64,000 nucleotides of DNA from Bradyrhizobium sp. CSS354. Its GTDB lineage: Bacteria; Pseudomonadota; Alphaproteobacteria; Rhizobiales; Xanthobacteraceae. The notes below the pieces were generated by a model, which saw nothing but the letters and a program-made list of their open reading frames with translations, was not told where the DNA came from and did not search any database. Each line of letters opens with the position of its first letter. Position 1 is the stretch's first letter. The position numbers and the translations under genes were made by a program. Shown here in pieces: positions 47,037 to 56,085 of the stretch. The stretch covers positions 496,001 through 560,000 of the forward strand of contig NZ_JAACFU010000003.1 in NCBI RefSeq assembly GCF_029051725.1, in the 5' to 3' direction.

Positions 47037-47473
47037 GGGTCCTATCCCCGCTTGGGCCCGGTCCGGACGTGGCCGGGCGTTTCTCGACTGGTTCGCCACG
47101 AGGGAGAAAGTTCACTACGCGGGCACAGCCAGGACCCATAGAATCAAATGCCGTGCCAGATCGGGCGTGTTGCCTAACGGACTATGAAAACGGGTGTTTT
47201 CGCGTTGGACGGGTATTGCGGTGCAGTGCGCCATTACGCCGCGCTCAATACCTAGCCATGCCTGATTAAAATAAAGGCATGACAAGCTGCCGACACATTG
47301 GTGCTCACGCGTCGGGCAGCAGAAAGGTATTTCTGTAAGGGCGGACGCCTGCTGCAGGGCTGGCCGTGCTGCGGAATATCGGGCCCCTCGCACAAATGCT
47401 CACGGAATACGCGCAACCGAGCCAACCAGCGGGAGCGTGGCGAGGTTTGCTGGACGGCCGCCGCCAGAGACCG
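47037..47473. other. Intergenic region upstream of glnK copy 1
   Basis: These 437 bases lie between glnK and clpP, which are read in the same direction, so the glnK promoter must be here. A sigma-54-like element is at 47143-47158 and is listed separately. No coding sequence is supported. Confidence 0.6.
47143..47158 (-). promoter_or_regulatory. Sigma-54-like promoter of glnK-amtB
   Basis: Read on the minus strand, TGGCACG (47158-47152) and TTGAT (47147-47143) are separated by the correct four bases. The -24 box is perfect; the -12 box is TTGAT where TTGC(A/T) is expected, so the key GC is GA. It lies about 107 bases upstream of the glnK ATG. NtrC-sigma-54 control of glnK-amtB is well established in proteobacteria; no NtrC site is clear. 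Confidence 0.45.
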
Positions 47474-48076
47474 TCAGGCGGCGCTGCGTTCCGCGAACAC
47501 CCGGTCGATCAGCCCCCAGTCGACCGCCTGCTGCGCGGTCATGAAGTGGTCGCGGTCCAGGGTCCGTTCCACGTCCTGCTCGGGGCGCCCGCAATGTTGT
47601 GCATAGAGCCGGATGAGGCGCCGTTTGGTTTCCTGCATCTCGGTGGCATGGATCAGGATGTCCGACGCCTGGCCCTGAAAGCCGCCGAGCGGCTGATGCA
47701 CGTGAAGGCTCGCATTGGGCAGGGCGGCGCGGTGACCGGGCGCGCCGGCCATCAGCAGGAACGAGCCCATGGAGCGCGCGGTGCCCATGCACAGCGTATG
47801 CACCGGCGCCTTGATGAATTGCATGGTGTCGTACATCGCGAGGCCGCTGGTGACCACGCCGCCATAGGAATTGATGTAGAGATTGATCGGCTTGTTCGGA
47901 TTCTCCGCCTCCAGAAACAAGAGCTGCGCGCAGACCAGTCCCGACATCGCGTCATTGACCTCGCCGTTGAGGAAGATGATGCGCTCGCGCAGCAGGCGCG
48001 AATAGATGTCGAAGGATCGTTCGCCGCGGGCGGATTGTTCGACGACCATAGGGACGAGCTGAAGCATGTCGCGCAT
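47474..48076 (-). CDS. clpP: ATP-dependent Clp protease proteolytic subunit (paralogue)
   Basis: The 200-residue protein has the full ClpP layout: N-terminal LVPMVVEQ, the nucleophile serine in TARSMGSF, His in HVHQPLGG and Asp near GLIDRV. It is probably not the only ClpP of the organism, since it is not beside clpX or tig. It begins 41 bases after the SRPBCC gene stop and may share its transcript. Confidence 0.9.
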   Translation of the reverse strand: MRDMLQLVPMVVEQSARGERSFDIYSRLLRERIIFLNGEVNDAMSGLVCAQLLFLEAENPNKPINLYINSYGGVVTSGLAMYDTMQFIKAPVHTLCMGTARSMGSFLLMAGAPGHRAALPNASLHVHQPLGGFQGQASDILIHATEMQETKRRLIRLYAQHCGRPEQDVERTLDRDHFMTAQQAVDWGLIDRVFAERSAA

Positions 48077-48117
48077 CGGCGACCTCCATGTCTGCGGGTG
48101 ATGAACTGGTGTTGGTG

Positions 48118-48492
48118 TTAGGCGGCCGCGCGCATCAGGCAGCCATTGCTGTTGGCCGGCTGCGGCAGCTTCATGCCGATATCGCAGGCTTGCTGGATGA
48201 TGCGAAAGCGGGTGCCGCCGTCCTCGGTCGGTTCGATCCGGAAGATGACATGGCTTTCGCGAAACGGCGGTTCGGAATCGCGAAGCCGGTAGCGCACCTC
48301 TTGGCCCGGGATCGATGTCTCAGGCTCGGCGCCCGCAAGATCGCAATCCGGCAGCCAGCGCTCGCGCAAAGCCGGAATGGTCACCGCGCGCCAGACCTTG
48401 GCCGGCGGCGCATCGAATTCATATTCGAGCACCAAGTCTGTTTTGAGCACCAAGTCTGCGTCGGAGGGATCAGGCTTCACGGCGTCGCTCAT
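48118..48492 (-). CDS. SRPBCC (AHSA1-like) domain protein
   Basis: The 124-residue protein is one START/Bet v 1-type domain with [16 protein letters not shown] at about 24 and the GGTRFRI end, typical of Activator of Hsp90 ATPase-like proteins. Such proteins are often next to ArsR regulators, as here: its ATG overlaps the arsR-type stop codon as ATGA. Ligand and function are unknown. Confidence 0.88.
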   Translation of the reverse strand: MSDAVKPDPSDADLVLKTDLVLEYEFDAPPAKVWRAVTIPALRERWLPDCDLAGAEPETSIPGQEVRYRLRDSEPPFRESHVIFRIEPTEDGGTRFRIIQQACDIGMKLPQPANSNGCLMRAAA

Positions 48493-48803
48493 TGATCCAT
48501 CTCCTTCAAGAGATCGGCGAGGGCATCCATACGTTTCGGCCAATAGGCGCGGTAGCGCGCAAGCCACGTCCCGATGGCAACGATTCCTTCGGGATCGACT
48601 TCGTAATTCACAAAGCGGCCCTGCCGCTGTTCGCGCACCAGGCCTGCCCCGCGCAGAACCGCGAGATGCTGCGACATCGCCGGTTGGCTGATCTCCAATC
48701 CGTCGCGCAAAGCGCTGGCATTCAGGCTTCCGCCGGCCAGCTTCTCAAAGACCTTGCGGCGGGTCGGGTCGGCCAGCGCCTTGAAGATATCGGCTTCGAT
48801 CAT
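48489..48803 (-). CDS. ArsR-family transcriptional regulator
   Basis: The 104-residue winged-helix protein has FKALADPTRRKVFEKL, the recognition helix SQPAMSQHLAVLRGAGLV and the wing RFVNYEVDPEG. No metal-binding CxC or similar is visible in the usual place, so it belongs to the type paired with SRPBCC proteins, not to metal sensors. The ATG at 48803 has no ribosome-binding site; a perfect inverted repeat starts three bases upstream. Confidence 0.92.
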   Translation of the reverse strand: MIEADIFKALADPTRRKVFEKLAGGSLNASALRDGLEISQPAMSQHLAVLRGAGLVREQRQGRFVNYEVDPEGIVAIGTWLARYRAYWPKRMDALADLLKEMDQ

Positions 48804-48806
48804 GGC

Positions 48807-48832
48807 AACACATAAGCATACGCTTATGTGTT
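48807..48832. promoter_or_regulatory. Probable ArsR operator, 11-base arms
   Basis: The arms AACACATAAGC and GCTTATGTGTT are exact reverse complements around ATAC. The site lies three bases upstream of the regulator's ATG, so bound repressor would block its own gene and the genes after it. TTGCGC, a possible -35, directly precedes it on the minus strand. Confidence 0.8.
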
Positions 48833-48846
48833 GCGCAAGCCCCCGA

Positions 48847-50148
48847 TCATTGCAGCGCCTCGCCGTGCTGCGAAATATCCAGTCCTTCAAGCTCGTGCTC
48901 GCGGGAGACGCGCAACGGCACGAACAGGCCGACCAGCTTGAGCAGGACGAAGCTCACGCCGGCCGACCAGACGAAGGTGACGGCGACCCCTGAGAGCTGG
49001 ATCAGAAGCTGCTGCGGATGGCCTTCGAGCAGGCCGGCGGTGCCGCCGATCGCGCTGGTTGCGAACACGCCGGCCAGCAGGGTGCCGGTCAGCCCGCCGA
49101 TGCCGTGGACGCCGAACACGTCGAGCGAATCGTCATAGTCGAAGCGGTGCTTCAGCCAGGTGCAGGCCCAGTAGCAGACGAGGCCTGCGATCACGCCGAT
49201 GACGATACCGTGCCAGGGCGCCACGAATCCCGAGGCCGGCGTGATGGTGCCGAGGCCGGCGACCGCGCCGGAGATCATGCCGAGCACGGACGGCTTGCGC
49301 CGCGTCGACCATTCGATCGCGCCCCAGGTCAGCGCGCCGGAACAGGCGGCGAGATGGGTGGCGATGATCGCCAGCACCGCGCGCGAATTGGCTGCGCCCG
49401 CCGAGCCGCCGTTGAAGCCGAACCAGCCGACCCACAACAGCCCGGTGCCCATCACCGCGAGCGACAGATCGAACGGGGAGAGATTTTCAGTGCCGTAGCC
49501 ATGACGGCGTCCCATCACCTTCGCCGCCACGAGGCCGGCGGTGCCGGCCGACAGATGCACCACGAGCCCGCCGGCGAAATCCAGCACGCCCATGCTGGCG
49601 AGGAAGCCGCCGCCCCACACCCAATGCGCCAGCGGAATGTAGACGAAGATGAACCAGGCGACCGAGAACAACAGATAGGCCGAGAACCGCATCCGGTCGG
49701 CCACCGCGCCCGCGACCAGCGCCACCGTGATGATCGCAAACGTCATCTGGTACAGCATGAACAGCGCTTCCGGGATCGTCTTCGCCGCCGGATTGACGCT
49801 GTCCATGGTCATGCCGGCGAGAAACCAGCGGTCGAGCGTGCCGATCCACGGGCCGTCGCCGACGAAGCACAGCGAATAGCCGAACGCGACCCAGAGAATG
49901 GAGATGATCGTCACCGCGGCGAGGCTTTGCGCCATGGTGGCGAGCACGTTCTTCTTGCGCACCATGCCGGAATAGAACAGCGCGAGCCCCGGGATCGTCA
50001 TCATCAGCACCAATGCGGTGGCGACGATCATCCAGGCGGTGTCGGCGGTGCTGATCTCTGAGCCCGCGGCGCGCGCCGGCGAAGCCATGATCGAGACAAG
50101 CCCGATCGGCGCGGCCATAGCGGCCGCGCGGCGCAACAATCCCGCCAT
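48847..50148 (-). CDS. amtB: Ammonium transporter AmtB (copy 2)
   Basis: The 433-residue protein has the two channel histidines (LVVHLSAG, FGVHGIGG) and the gate QMTF. It is shorter than copy 1 because it lacks the Ala-rich insertion between membrane segments five and six. An N-terminal signal-like segment (MAAPIGLVSIMASPARA) is present. It follows glnK copy 2 by 127 bases, which contain a dispersed repeat. Its end is 14 bases from the ArsR operator. Confidence 0.95.
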   Translation of the reverse strand: MAGLLRRAAAMAAPIGLVSIMASPARAAGSEISTADTAWMIVATALVLMMTIPGLALFYSGMVRKKNVLATMAQSLAAVTIISILWVAFGYSLCFVGDGPWIGTLDRWFLAGMTMDSVNPAAKTIPEALFMLYQMTFAIITVALVAGAVADRMRFSAYLLFSVAWFIFVYIPLAHWVWGGGFLASMGVLDFAGGLVVHLSAGTAGLVAAKVMGRRHGYGTENLSPFDLSLAVMGTGLLWVGWFGFNGGSAGAANSRAVLAIIATHLAACSGALTWGAIEWSTRRKPSVLGMISGAVAGLGTITPASGFVAPWHGIVIGVIAGLVCYWACTWLKHRFDYDDSLDVFGVHGIGGLTGTLLAGVFATSAIGGTAGLLEGHPQQLLIQLSGVAVTFVWSAGVSFVLLKLVGLFVPLRVSREHELEGLDISQHGEALQ

Positions 50149-50216
50149 GTCGTTCCCCCAGCTATTGATTGCGTCGCACGCTGTGGCGCCGTTGCCCGGT
50201 GCGATCGAAGAAGAAG

Positions 50217-50767
<551 letters not shown>

Positions 50768-50853
50768 TCATCCTCCACAATGCGTTTTTGGCATGGATGC
50801 GATGAACCCAAGCGTCGCGGCCGGTACAAAACTATGTTTGAGGGGGACGCTTC

Positions 50854-51735
50854 ATGGCGAGTTGGTTCTACGCATCCGAGGGCAAGCAGCAGGGACCCTA
50901 TCAGGAAGGGCAATTCCGCGACCTCGTCGCCCAGGGAGTCGTGCGCCCGGATACGCTGGTGTGGTCGGAGGGCATGGCTGGCTGGCAGAAGGCCGCCGAA
51001 ATCCCCGGCCTGATCGGCGGCAGCGGTGCGCCCCCGATGATGCCGGCTGGCGGCCCGCCGATGATGGGCTCCGGCGGTTATGGCGGCGGAGGATCGCTGG
51101 CGGTCGATTTCGGCATCCTCGAGTTCACCTGGCGCAGCATCGTGATGCTGATCGGCATGTGCTTCATCATCCCGGTGCCGTGGGTGTTCGTCTGGTACAC
51201 GAAATGGATCGTGTCCTGCGTGAAGGTCCCCGGACGGCCCAATCTCAGCTTCACCGGCAATGCGATGACGCTGGTGCCCTGGTATTTCGGCTTCATCGTC
51301 CTGGCGATCGTGATCGGGTTGATCGGCGCCCCGTTGCTGAGCAATTTGCTGTTCATCGCCCAGATCGTTCTGTACTGGCTCCTGATCAAATGGATGGTCG
51401 CGAACCTCGCCTCCAACGGGCAGCCGCTCGGCCTGAGCTTCACCGGCACGGTCTGGGCCTATGTGGGCTGGAGCCTGCTGTTCGCGATCTCCATCATCAC
51501 CATCATCGGCTGGGCCTGGGTCGCCGCAGCCCAGATGCGCTGGTTCTGCCGCAGCATCGAAGGTACGCGGCGCGAGATTGTCTTCAACGGCAGCGGTCTC
51601 GGGATTCTCTGGAGGGGTATCGTGGCCGCATTCCTGTGCGGCTTCATCATCCCGATCCCATGGGTGTATCGCTGGATCATGAACTGGTTCGCGTCGGAGA
51701 CCGTCCTGGCTCCGCGAGGATCGCTCCGGGCATGA
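50854..51735 (+). CDS. GYF_2-domain membrane protein
   Basis: The 293-residue protein starts with a GYF_2 (DUF4339) domain (WFYASEGKQQGPYQEGQF, residues 4-22, through about 55). A Gly/Pro/Met-rich linker and about five membrane segments follow, with a repeated pattern (IIPVPWVFVWYTKW and IIPIPWVYRWIMNW near each end). Function is unknown. AGGGGG lies upstream of the ATG. GYF_2 domains usually bind proline-rich peptides or proteins. Confidence 0.82.
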   Translation: MASWFYASEGKQQGPYQEGQFRDLVAQGVVRPDTLVWSEGMAGWQKAAEIPGLIGGSGAPPMMPAGGPPMMGSGGYGGGGSLAVDFGILEFTWRSIVMLIGMCFIIPVPWVFVWYTKWIVSCVKVPGRPNLSFTGNAMTLVPWYFGFIVLAIVIGLIGAPLLSNLLFIAQIVLYWLLIKWMVANLASNGQPLGLSFTGTVWAYVGWSLLFAISIITIIGWAWVAAAQMRWFCRSIEGTRREIVFNGSGLGILWRGIVAAFLCGFIIPIPWVYRWIMNWFASETVLAPRGSLRA

Positions 51736-51780
51736 CCTCGAGAGGCATAAGCGCGATCGATCGTGCTTATGCCTCCTAGA

Positions 51781-52644
51781 CTAGGCTTTCCGCTCGCGCA
51801 CGGAGCCTTCCTGCGCGACGGAGGCCACCAGCGTGCCGTCAGGCTTGAAGATCGAGCCGCGGGTCAAGCCACGGCCGCTTCGGGCGCTCGGCGAATCCTG
51901 CGCGTAGAGCAGCCATTCGTCGGCGCGGAACGACCGGTGAAACCACATCGCGTGGTCGAGGCTCGCCGGCATCATGCGCTTATCGAACAGCGTGCGGCCG
52001 TAGCGCGCCATGATGGCATCGAGCAGCGAGAAGTCGGACGCGTAAGCCAGCGCGCACATGTGCAGCGCTGGATCGTCCGGCAGCGTCGCCGCGGTCTTGA
52101 TCCAGACATGGATGCGGCCGTCCTCGATCTTTTGGCCGAAATAGCGGCCGAGCTCGACCGGGCGCAGCTCGATCGGACGGTCGGATTCATAGTAGCGGCG
52201 GATGAACTCCGGCATCTCCTTGAACATCGGCTGCTTCGCCACTTCCTCCGCCGTGAGCTTTTCCGGCGGCGGCACGTCGGGCATCTTGTCCTGGTGATCG
52301 AACGCGCTCTCTTCCTCGGCATGGAACGACACCATGATCGAGAAGATCGCGTTGCCATGCTGAATCGCGGTGACGCGTCGCGTCGAGTAGCTCTTGCCGT
52401 CGCGCAGGCGCTCGACCTGGTAGATGATCGGGATCTGCGGATCGCCCGGCAGGATGAAATAGCAATGCAGCGAATGCGGCAGCCGGCCCTCGACGGTGCG
52501 GCACGCTGCAACCATCGCCTGCCCGATCACTTGGCCGCCGAACACCCGTTGCCAGCTGGTCTTCGGACTGTTGCCGCGAAACAGATTCACCTCGAGCTGT
52601 TCGAGGTCGAGGATCGAGATGAGGTCGATCAGGCTCTTGGACAT
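51781..52644 (-). CDS. tesB: Acyl-CoA thioesterase II
   Basis: TesB hydrolyses acyl-CoA to free fatty acid and CoA. The 287-residue protein is a double hot-dog with FRGNSPKTSWQRVFGGQVIGQA near residue 22, HSLHCYFILPGDP and the C-terminal ASLDHAMWFHR containing the catalytic Asp. The ATG at 52644 gives MSKSLIDLI. It diverges from the UbiH-family gene. Confidence 0.95.
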   Translation of the reverse strand: MSKSLIDLISILDLEQLEVNLFRGNSPKTSWQRVFGGQVIGQAMVAACRTVEGRLPHSLHCYFILPGDPQIPIIYQVERLRDGKSYSTRRVTAIQHGNAIFSIMVSFHAEEESAFDHQDKMPDVPPPEKLTAEEVAKQPMFKEMPEFIRRYYESDRPIELRPVELGRYFGQKIEDGRIHVWIKTAATLPDDPALHMCALAYASDFSLLDAIMARYGRTLFDKRMMPASLDHAMWFHRSFRADEWLLYAQDSPSARSGRGLTRGSIFKPDGTLVASVAQEGSVRERKA

Positions 52645-52857
52645 GCTGGTGCTTTCAAAATGCCTCGTCATTCCGGGGCGCACGGAGTGCGAACCTGAAA
52701 TCTTGAGCTGACGACCTCTGGATTCCGGATTCGCGCTCGCGCGAGCCCCGGAACGACGGAATGAGGCCGTTCCGCCCTTGTTTCACCGCACTGTTTCGCC
52801 CACCTCAAGTCTGGTAGCAAGACCAAGAAAACGCGAAGACTTAGCCGGGAATTGGGT

Positions 52858-54078
52858 ATGTCGGTACAGGGTAGCATTGTCATCGGTGGCGGCGCGTTTG
52901 CGGGTCTGGCGCTGGCTCTAGCGCTGCGCCAGGGGCTCGGCCCCGAGATCCCCGTCATCGTCGCCGACCCCGCGCTCGGCACACGGCCGAGCCGGGACCC
53001 GCGCGCGACCGCGATCGTGGCCGCCTGCCGCCGCCTGTTCGAGGCGATCGGCGCCTGGGACGACGTCCGGGGCGAGGCGCAGCCCATCCTCGACATGATC
53101 GTCACCGATTCCAAGCTGGAAGACGCCACCCGTCCGGCGTTCCTCAACTTTGCCGGCGACGTCGCGCCGGGCGAGCCCTTCGCGCATATGGTCGAGAACC
53201 GCCGTCTAATCGATGCGCTGGTGGTGCGCGCCGAGGCCGAGGGCATCGATCTCCGCGCAACCACCGTGTCGTCTTACGACGCGCGGGCCGAAGGCATCGA
53301 CGTGACGCTCGGTGATGGCAGCGTGATTGCCGCGAGCCTCCTGGTCGCGGCCGACGGTGCAAAGTCGAAACTGCGCGAGCGCGCCGGCATCGCCACCCAT
53401 GGCTGGGAATACGATCAGTCCGGCATCGTCGTCACTGTCGGCCATGAGCGCGATCACGAGGGTCGCGCCGAAGAGCATTTTCTGCCGGCGGGTCCGTTCG
53501 CGATCCTGCCGCTTTCAGGCAAGCGCTCCTCGCTGGTTTGGACCGAGCGCCGCAGCGAAGCCGCGCGTATCGTTGCGTTGAGCGACGAGGAATTCCACGG
53601 CGAGCTCGAGCAACGCTTCGGCCTGCATCTCGGCGAGGTGAAGGCGCTCGACAAGCCGCGCGCGTTTCCGCTGTCCTATTTCGTTGCACGCTCTTTCATT
53701 GCTCAGCGCCTTGCGCTGGTCGGCGATTCCGCCCACGTCATCCACCCGATCGCGGGCCAAGGCCTCAATATGGGGCTGAAGGACGTCGCCGCGCTGGCCG
53801 AGGTCGTGGTCGATGCGGCACGGCTCGGCATGGATATCGGCGCCGCCGACGTGCTCGAACGTTACCAGCGCTGGCGCCGCTTCGACACCATGGCCATGGG
53901 CGTCGCTACCAACTCGCTGAACTTCCTGTTCTCCAACCAGTCGACGCTGCTGCGCACCGTGCGCGACATCGGCCTCGGCCTCGTCGACCGCGCTCCGCCG
54001 CTGAAGAACCTGTTCATCCGCCAGGCCGCGGGTTTGACCGGTGAGATACCGCGGCTGTTGAAGGGCGAGGCGCTGTAG
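52858..54078 (+). CDS. FAD-dependent monooxygenase of the UbiH/UbiF/VisC family
   Basis: The 406-residue protein has the FAD-binding GGGAFAGLALALAL motif near residue 8, the internal DG motif in LLVAADGAKSKLRE and the GDSAHVIHPIAGQGLNMGLKD block, the standard trio of ubiquinone-ring hydroxylases. It probably adds one hydroxyl in ubiquinone synthesis; which carbon cannot be told. GGGA lies upstream of the chosen ATG; a TTG at 52852 is also in frame. Confidence 0.93.
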   Translation: MSVQGSIVIGGGAFAGLALALALRQGLGPEIPVIVADPALGTRPSRDPRATAIVAACRRLFEAIGAWDDVRGEAQPILDMIVTDSKLEDATRPAFLNFAGDVAPGEPFAHMVENRRLIDALVVRAEAEGIDLRATTVSSYDARAEGIDVTLGDGSVIAASLLVAADGAKSKLRERAGIATHGWEYDQSGIVVTVGHERDHEGRAEEHFLPAGPFAILPLSGKRSSLVWTERRSEAARIVALSDEEFHGELEQRFGLHLGEVKALDKPRAFPLSYFVARSFIAQRLALVGDSAHVIHPIAGQGLNMGLKDVAALAEVVVDAARLGMDIGAADVLERYQRWRRFDTMAMGVATNSLNFLFSNQSTLLRTVRDIGLGLVDRAPPLKNLFIRQAAGLTGEIPRLLKGEAL

Positions 54079-54104
54079 CGCCGCGCTGACGCCTCACTCT
54101 CCGC

Positions 54105-54249
54105 CGTCGTCCCGGACAAGCGCGCCTCAAGCGCGCGCAGATCCGGGACCCATACGCCGCAGCATTAGTTTTGCGATGATTCGGAGTTGCCGGCTTGCGC
54201 CATAACCACGTCCTGTGGTTATGGGCCCCGGCCTTCGCCGGGGCGACAG
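54105..54249. repeat. Inverted repeat (GTCGTCCCGGACAAGCG type)
   Basis: A member of the family at 8904-9025, with arms GTCGTCCCGG and CCGGGGCGAC plus an inner ATAACCAC/GTGGTTAT pair. It lies between the convergent UbiH-family and Trm112-like genes. Confidence 0.75.
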
Positions 54250-54300
54250 CTAGGGTGTGGCGCGGTCATCGCACCAAACGACCGGCGCGCTACAAGTCCC

Positions 54301-54498
54301 TCAATCGATCTTGCGGGCCTCTTCCGGCAGCATGATCGGGATGCCGTCGCGGATCGGATAGGCGAGCTTGGCGCTGCGCGAGATCAGTTCCTGCTTTGCA
54401 GAATCGAACTCCAGCGGCCCCTTGGTCAGCGGGCAGACCAGAATCTCCAGCAATTTGGGATCGACGCTGGCTTCGGGGCGTTCGGTGGGCGCGTTCAT
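54301..54498 (-). CDS. Trm112-family small protein
   Basis: The 65-residue protein has the family pattern [16 protein letters not shown] (residues 16-31) and ends with [16 protein letters not shown]. In eukaryotes and archaea Trm112 activates methyltransferases; the bacterial role is less known. Unlike typical members it has one Cxxx cysteine only, so zinc binding is doubtful. GGAGA lies upstream of the ATG. Confidence 0.88.
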   Translation of the reverse strand: MNAPTERPEASVDPKLLEILVCPLTKGPLEFDSAKQELISRSAKLAYPIRDGIPIMLPEEARKID

Positions 54499-54560
54499 GG
54501 GGGGTCTCCGGCGGTCGGTTGCCTCTAGCATGAAAAATCGTAGCAGCCCATCGCGTCGCC

Positions 54561-55091
54561 TCAAGCGGAAACCATCCGCAGGATCTCGTCGAGCAGGCCC
54601 TCGAGCCGCGCGGCCGGCAATGGCGGGCCCGATAAGGCGAAGCCGAGAAACGTCCAGTACAGGATTTGCGCGCGGGCTCGTGCCGTCGCCACCTCCAACC
54701 CGCGCTTTCCCAGCAGCTCTTTGATATAGTCGAGCCTGCGCCGGTCGATGGCACGCACCGCCGTTTGTGCCGCCGCATCGAAGGCCGCCCAATTCCGCAC
54801 CGCGCGCTCGAGGTCGAGCCGCGCGCTAAAAGTCCTGCGCAGTAGCGCTTTCAGCGGCTCGTCGCTGTCCGCCTCGACATCGGCGATGATCTGCTCGGCC
54901 GCGATCTCGCGCCAACGCTTCAAGAGAGCAGCATGGAACGCGCCGAGATCGGCGAAATGCCAATAGAAGCTGCCGCGCGACACCCCCATGGCTTTCGCCA
55001 GCGGATCGGCCTTCAGCGCGGTGAAGCCGTCTCTCGCGAGCGCCTTCAGGCCCTGTTTGATCCAGTCGTCGGCGGTCAGCTGTTCGGCCAT
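54561..55091 (-). CDS. TetR-family transcriptional regulator
   Basis: The 176-residue protein has the N-terminal helix-turn-helix ([26 protein letters not shown]) and a helical ligand domain. It is divergent from the small membrane protein at 55199 and presumably represses it and itself through two palindromes in the 107-base gap. The ligand is unknown. The ATG at 55091 is used; the open frame to 55163 reads through the first operator. Confidence 0.92.
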   Translation of the reverse strand: MAEQLTADDWIKQGLKALARDGFTALKADPLAKAMGVSRGSFYWHFADLGAFHAALLKRWREIAAEQIIADVEADSDEPLKALLRRTFSARLDLERAVRNWAAFDAAAQTAVRAIDRRRLDYIKELLGKRGLEVATARARAQILYWTFLGFALSGPPLPAARLEGLLDEILRMVSA

Positions 55092-55112
55092 GTCGGGTTC
55101 CGGATGCAAACC

Positions 55113-55126
55113 ATACACTAGTGTAT
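55113..55126. promoter_or_regulatory. TetR operator O1
   Basis: The perfect 14-base palindrome ATACACTAGTGTAT lies 22 bases upstream of the regulator's start and ends on the first base of a TTGACA hexamer. It shares ATACA-N4-TGTAT with the second site. Confidence 0.8.
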
Positions 55127-55154
55127 TGACAGCGAGCAGGCCAGCGCCTATCTC
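55126..55154 (+). promoter_or_regulatory. Promoter of the divergent membrane-protein gene
   Basis: The hexamer TTGACA (55126-55131) is followed after 17 bases by TATCTC (55149-55154), a perfect -35 with a weak -10. It lies between the two palindromic sites, so a bound regulator would cover both ends. Confidence 0.55.
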
Positions 55155-55155
55155 A

Positions 55156-55173
55156 CCATACATAACTGTATGG
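55156..55173. promoter_or_regulatory. TetR operator O2
   Basis: Arms CCATACA and TGTATGG are separated by TAAC; the core ATACA-N4-TGTAT is the same as in O1. It starts just after the predicted -10 of the divergent gene, 45 bases from O1. Confidence 0.8.
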
Positions 55174-55198
55174 ACGAGATTTGCAGGGAGCTTTGACG

Positions 55199-55549
55199 AT
55201 GCGTGATCTCTTGCTCCAGTGCGCCGGGGTCGTGACCATTGCCGTGGCCCTCATTCATGGCATTCTCGGCGAGACCAAGGTCTTTGCCCGCGCCCGCATC
55301 GAGCCGGAGCGGCTCCGCACCCTGATCCGCCTGGTCTGGCAGGCCTCGACCGTTGCCTGGATCGGCGGGGGTGTGCTCCTGATCGCGGCGCCCTGGATGC
55401 AATCGGAGCCGGCGCGTCACTGGATCGTCGTCACCATGGCCGGCGTGTTCGGCTTCTCTGCTCTCGCCAACGCATGGGCAACGCGCGGTCGGCACTTCGG
55501 CTGGATGGCGCTCAGTGCGGTCGTCGCGATGGCGGCTGCCGGCTACTAG
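55199..55549 (+). CDS. Small membrane protein under TetR control
   Basis: The 116-residue protein has about four hydrophobic segments (LLLQCAGVVTIAVALIHGIL, VAWIGGGVLLIAAPWM, WIVVTMAGVFGFSALA, MALSAVVAMAAAG). I do not recognise a named family. GGGAG lies nine bases upstream of the ATG. It is transcribed away from the TetR gene and is probably its target. It might be a small efflux or stress membrane protein, but nothing in the sequence shows this. Confidence 0.78.
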   Translation: MRDLLLQCAGVVTIAVALIHGILGETKVFARARIEPERLRTLIRLVWQASTVAWIGGGVLLIAAPWMQSEPARHWIVVTMAGVFGFSALANAWATRGRHFGWMALSAVVAMAAAGY

Positions 55550-55764
55550 GCGCGGTATATCGCAGTCATGCCTGTTGTGAGGCGAAAGGCCGCATCGACG
55601 CACCAAATGCACGTTGCGCGCGGAGGGCGCTGAGCTTTTTCGGATCGTTAGAATATCTCTAAAGGCTTCCGCCGTAGCTGCGGATTGACTTCATCATGTG
55701 CTTTGCTTCCTTCGGTCCCGCTTCGCCTCAGGGCGTAGCGCCCACGACAGAAGAGGAGACGTTC

Positions 55765-56043
55765 GTGAAGGTTATTCGTGTTGTTGCCGTTGCATTGACG
55801 ATCGGGATTGGCATGGGATCGGCCGCCTTGGCCGATGGTTTCAAGGACTGCACCAAGCTCGACAAGGCGTCGTGGAAGCCGGCGAGCGAAGCCGAAGCCA
55901 AGGCCAAGGCGCTCGGCTACGAGGTGCGGCGCTCCAAGATCGAAGGCTCGTGCTACGAGGTCTACGGCGTCAAGGAAGGCAAGCTTTACGAGCTGTTCTA
56001 CAGCCCCGAAGATCTCAGCCTGAAGCACACGATTGCGAAGTAG
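55765..56043 (+). CDS. PepSY-domain periplasmic protein
   Basis: The 92-residue protein has a signal peptide (IRVVAVALTIGIGMGSAALA) and a single PepSY-like domain with the block LGYEVRRSKIEGSCYEVYG. It starts at a GTG at 55765 with GAGGAG (55756-55761) upstream. A cytochrome b561 gene follows 42 bases after its stop, an arrangement often seen in bacteria with PepSY proteins and b-type cytochromes (recalled). Confidence 0.85.
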   Translation: MKVIRVVAVALTIGIGMGSAALADGFKDCTKLDKASWKPASEAEAKAKALGYEVRRSKIEGSCYEVYGVKEGKLYELFYSPEDLSLKHTIAK

Positions 56044-56085
56044 ACCGCGCGAGATGGTCTGCGCGCAAATGGTCTGCGCAAAGTC

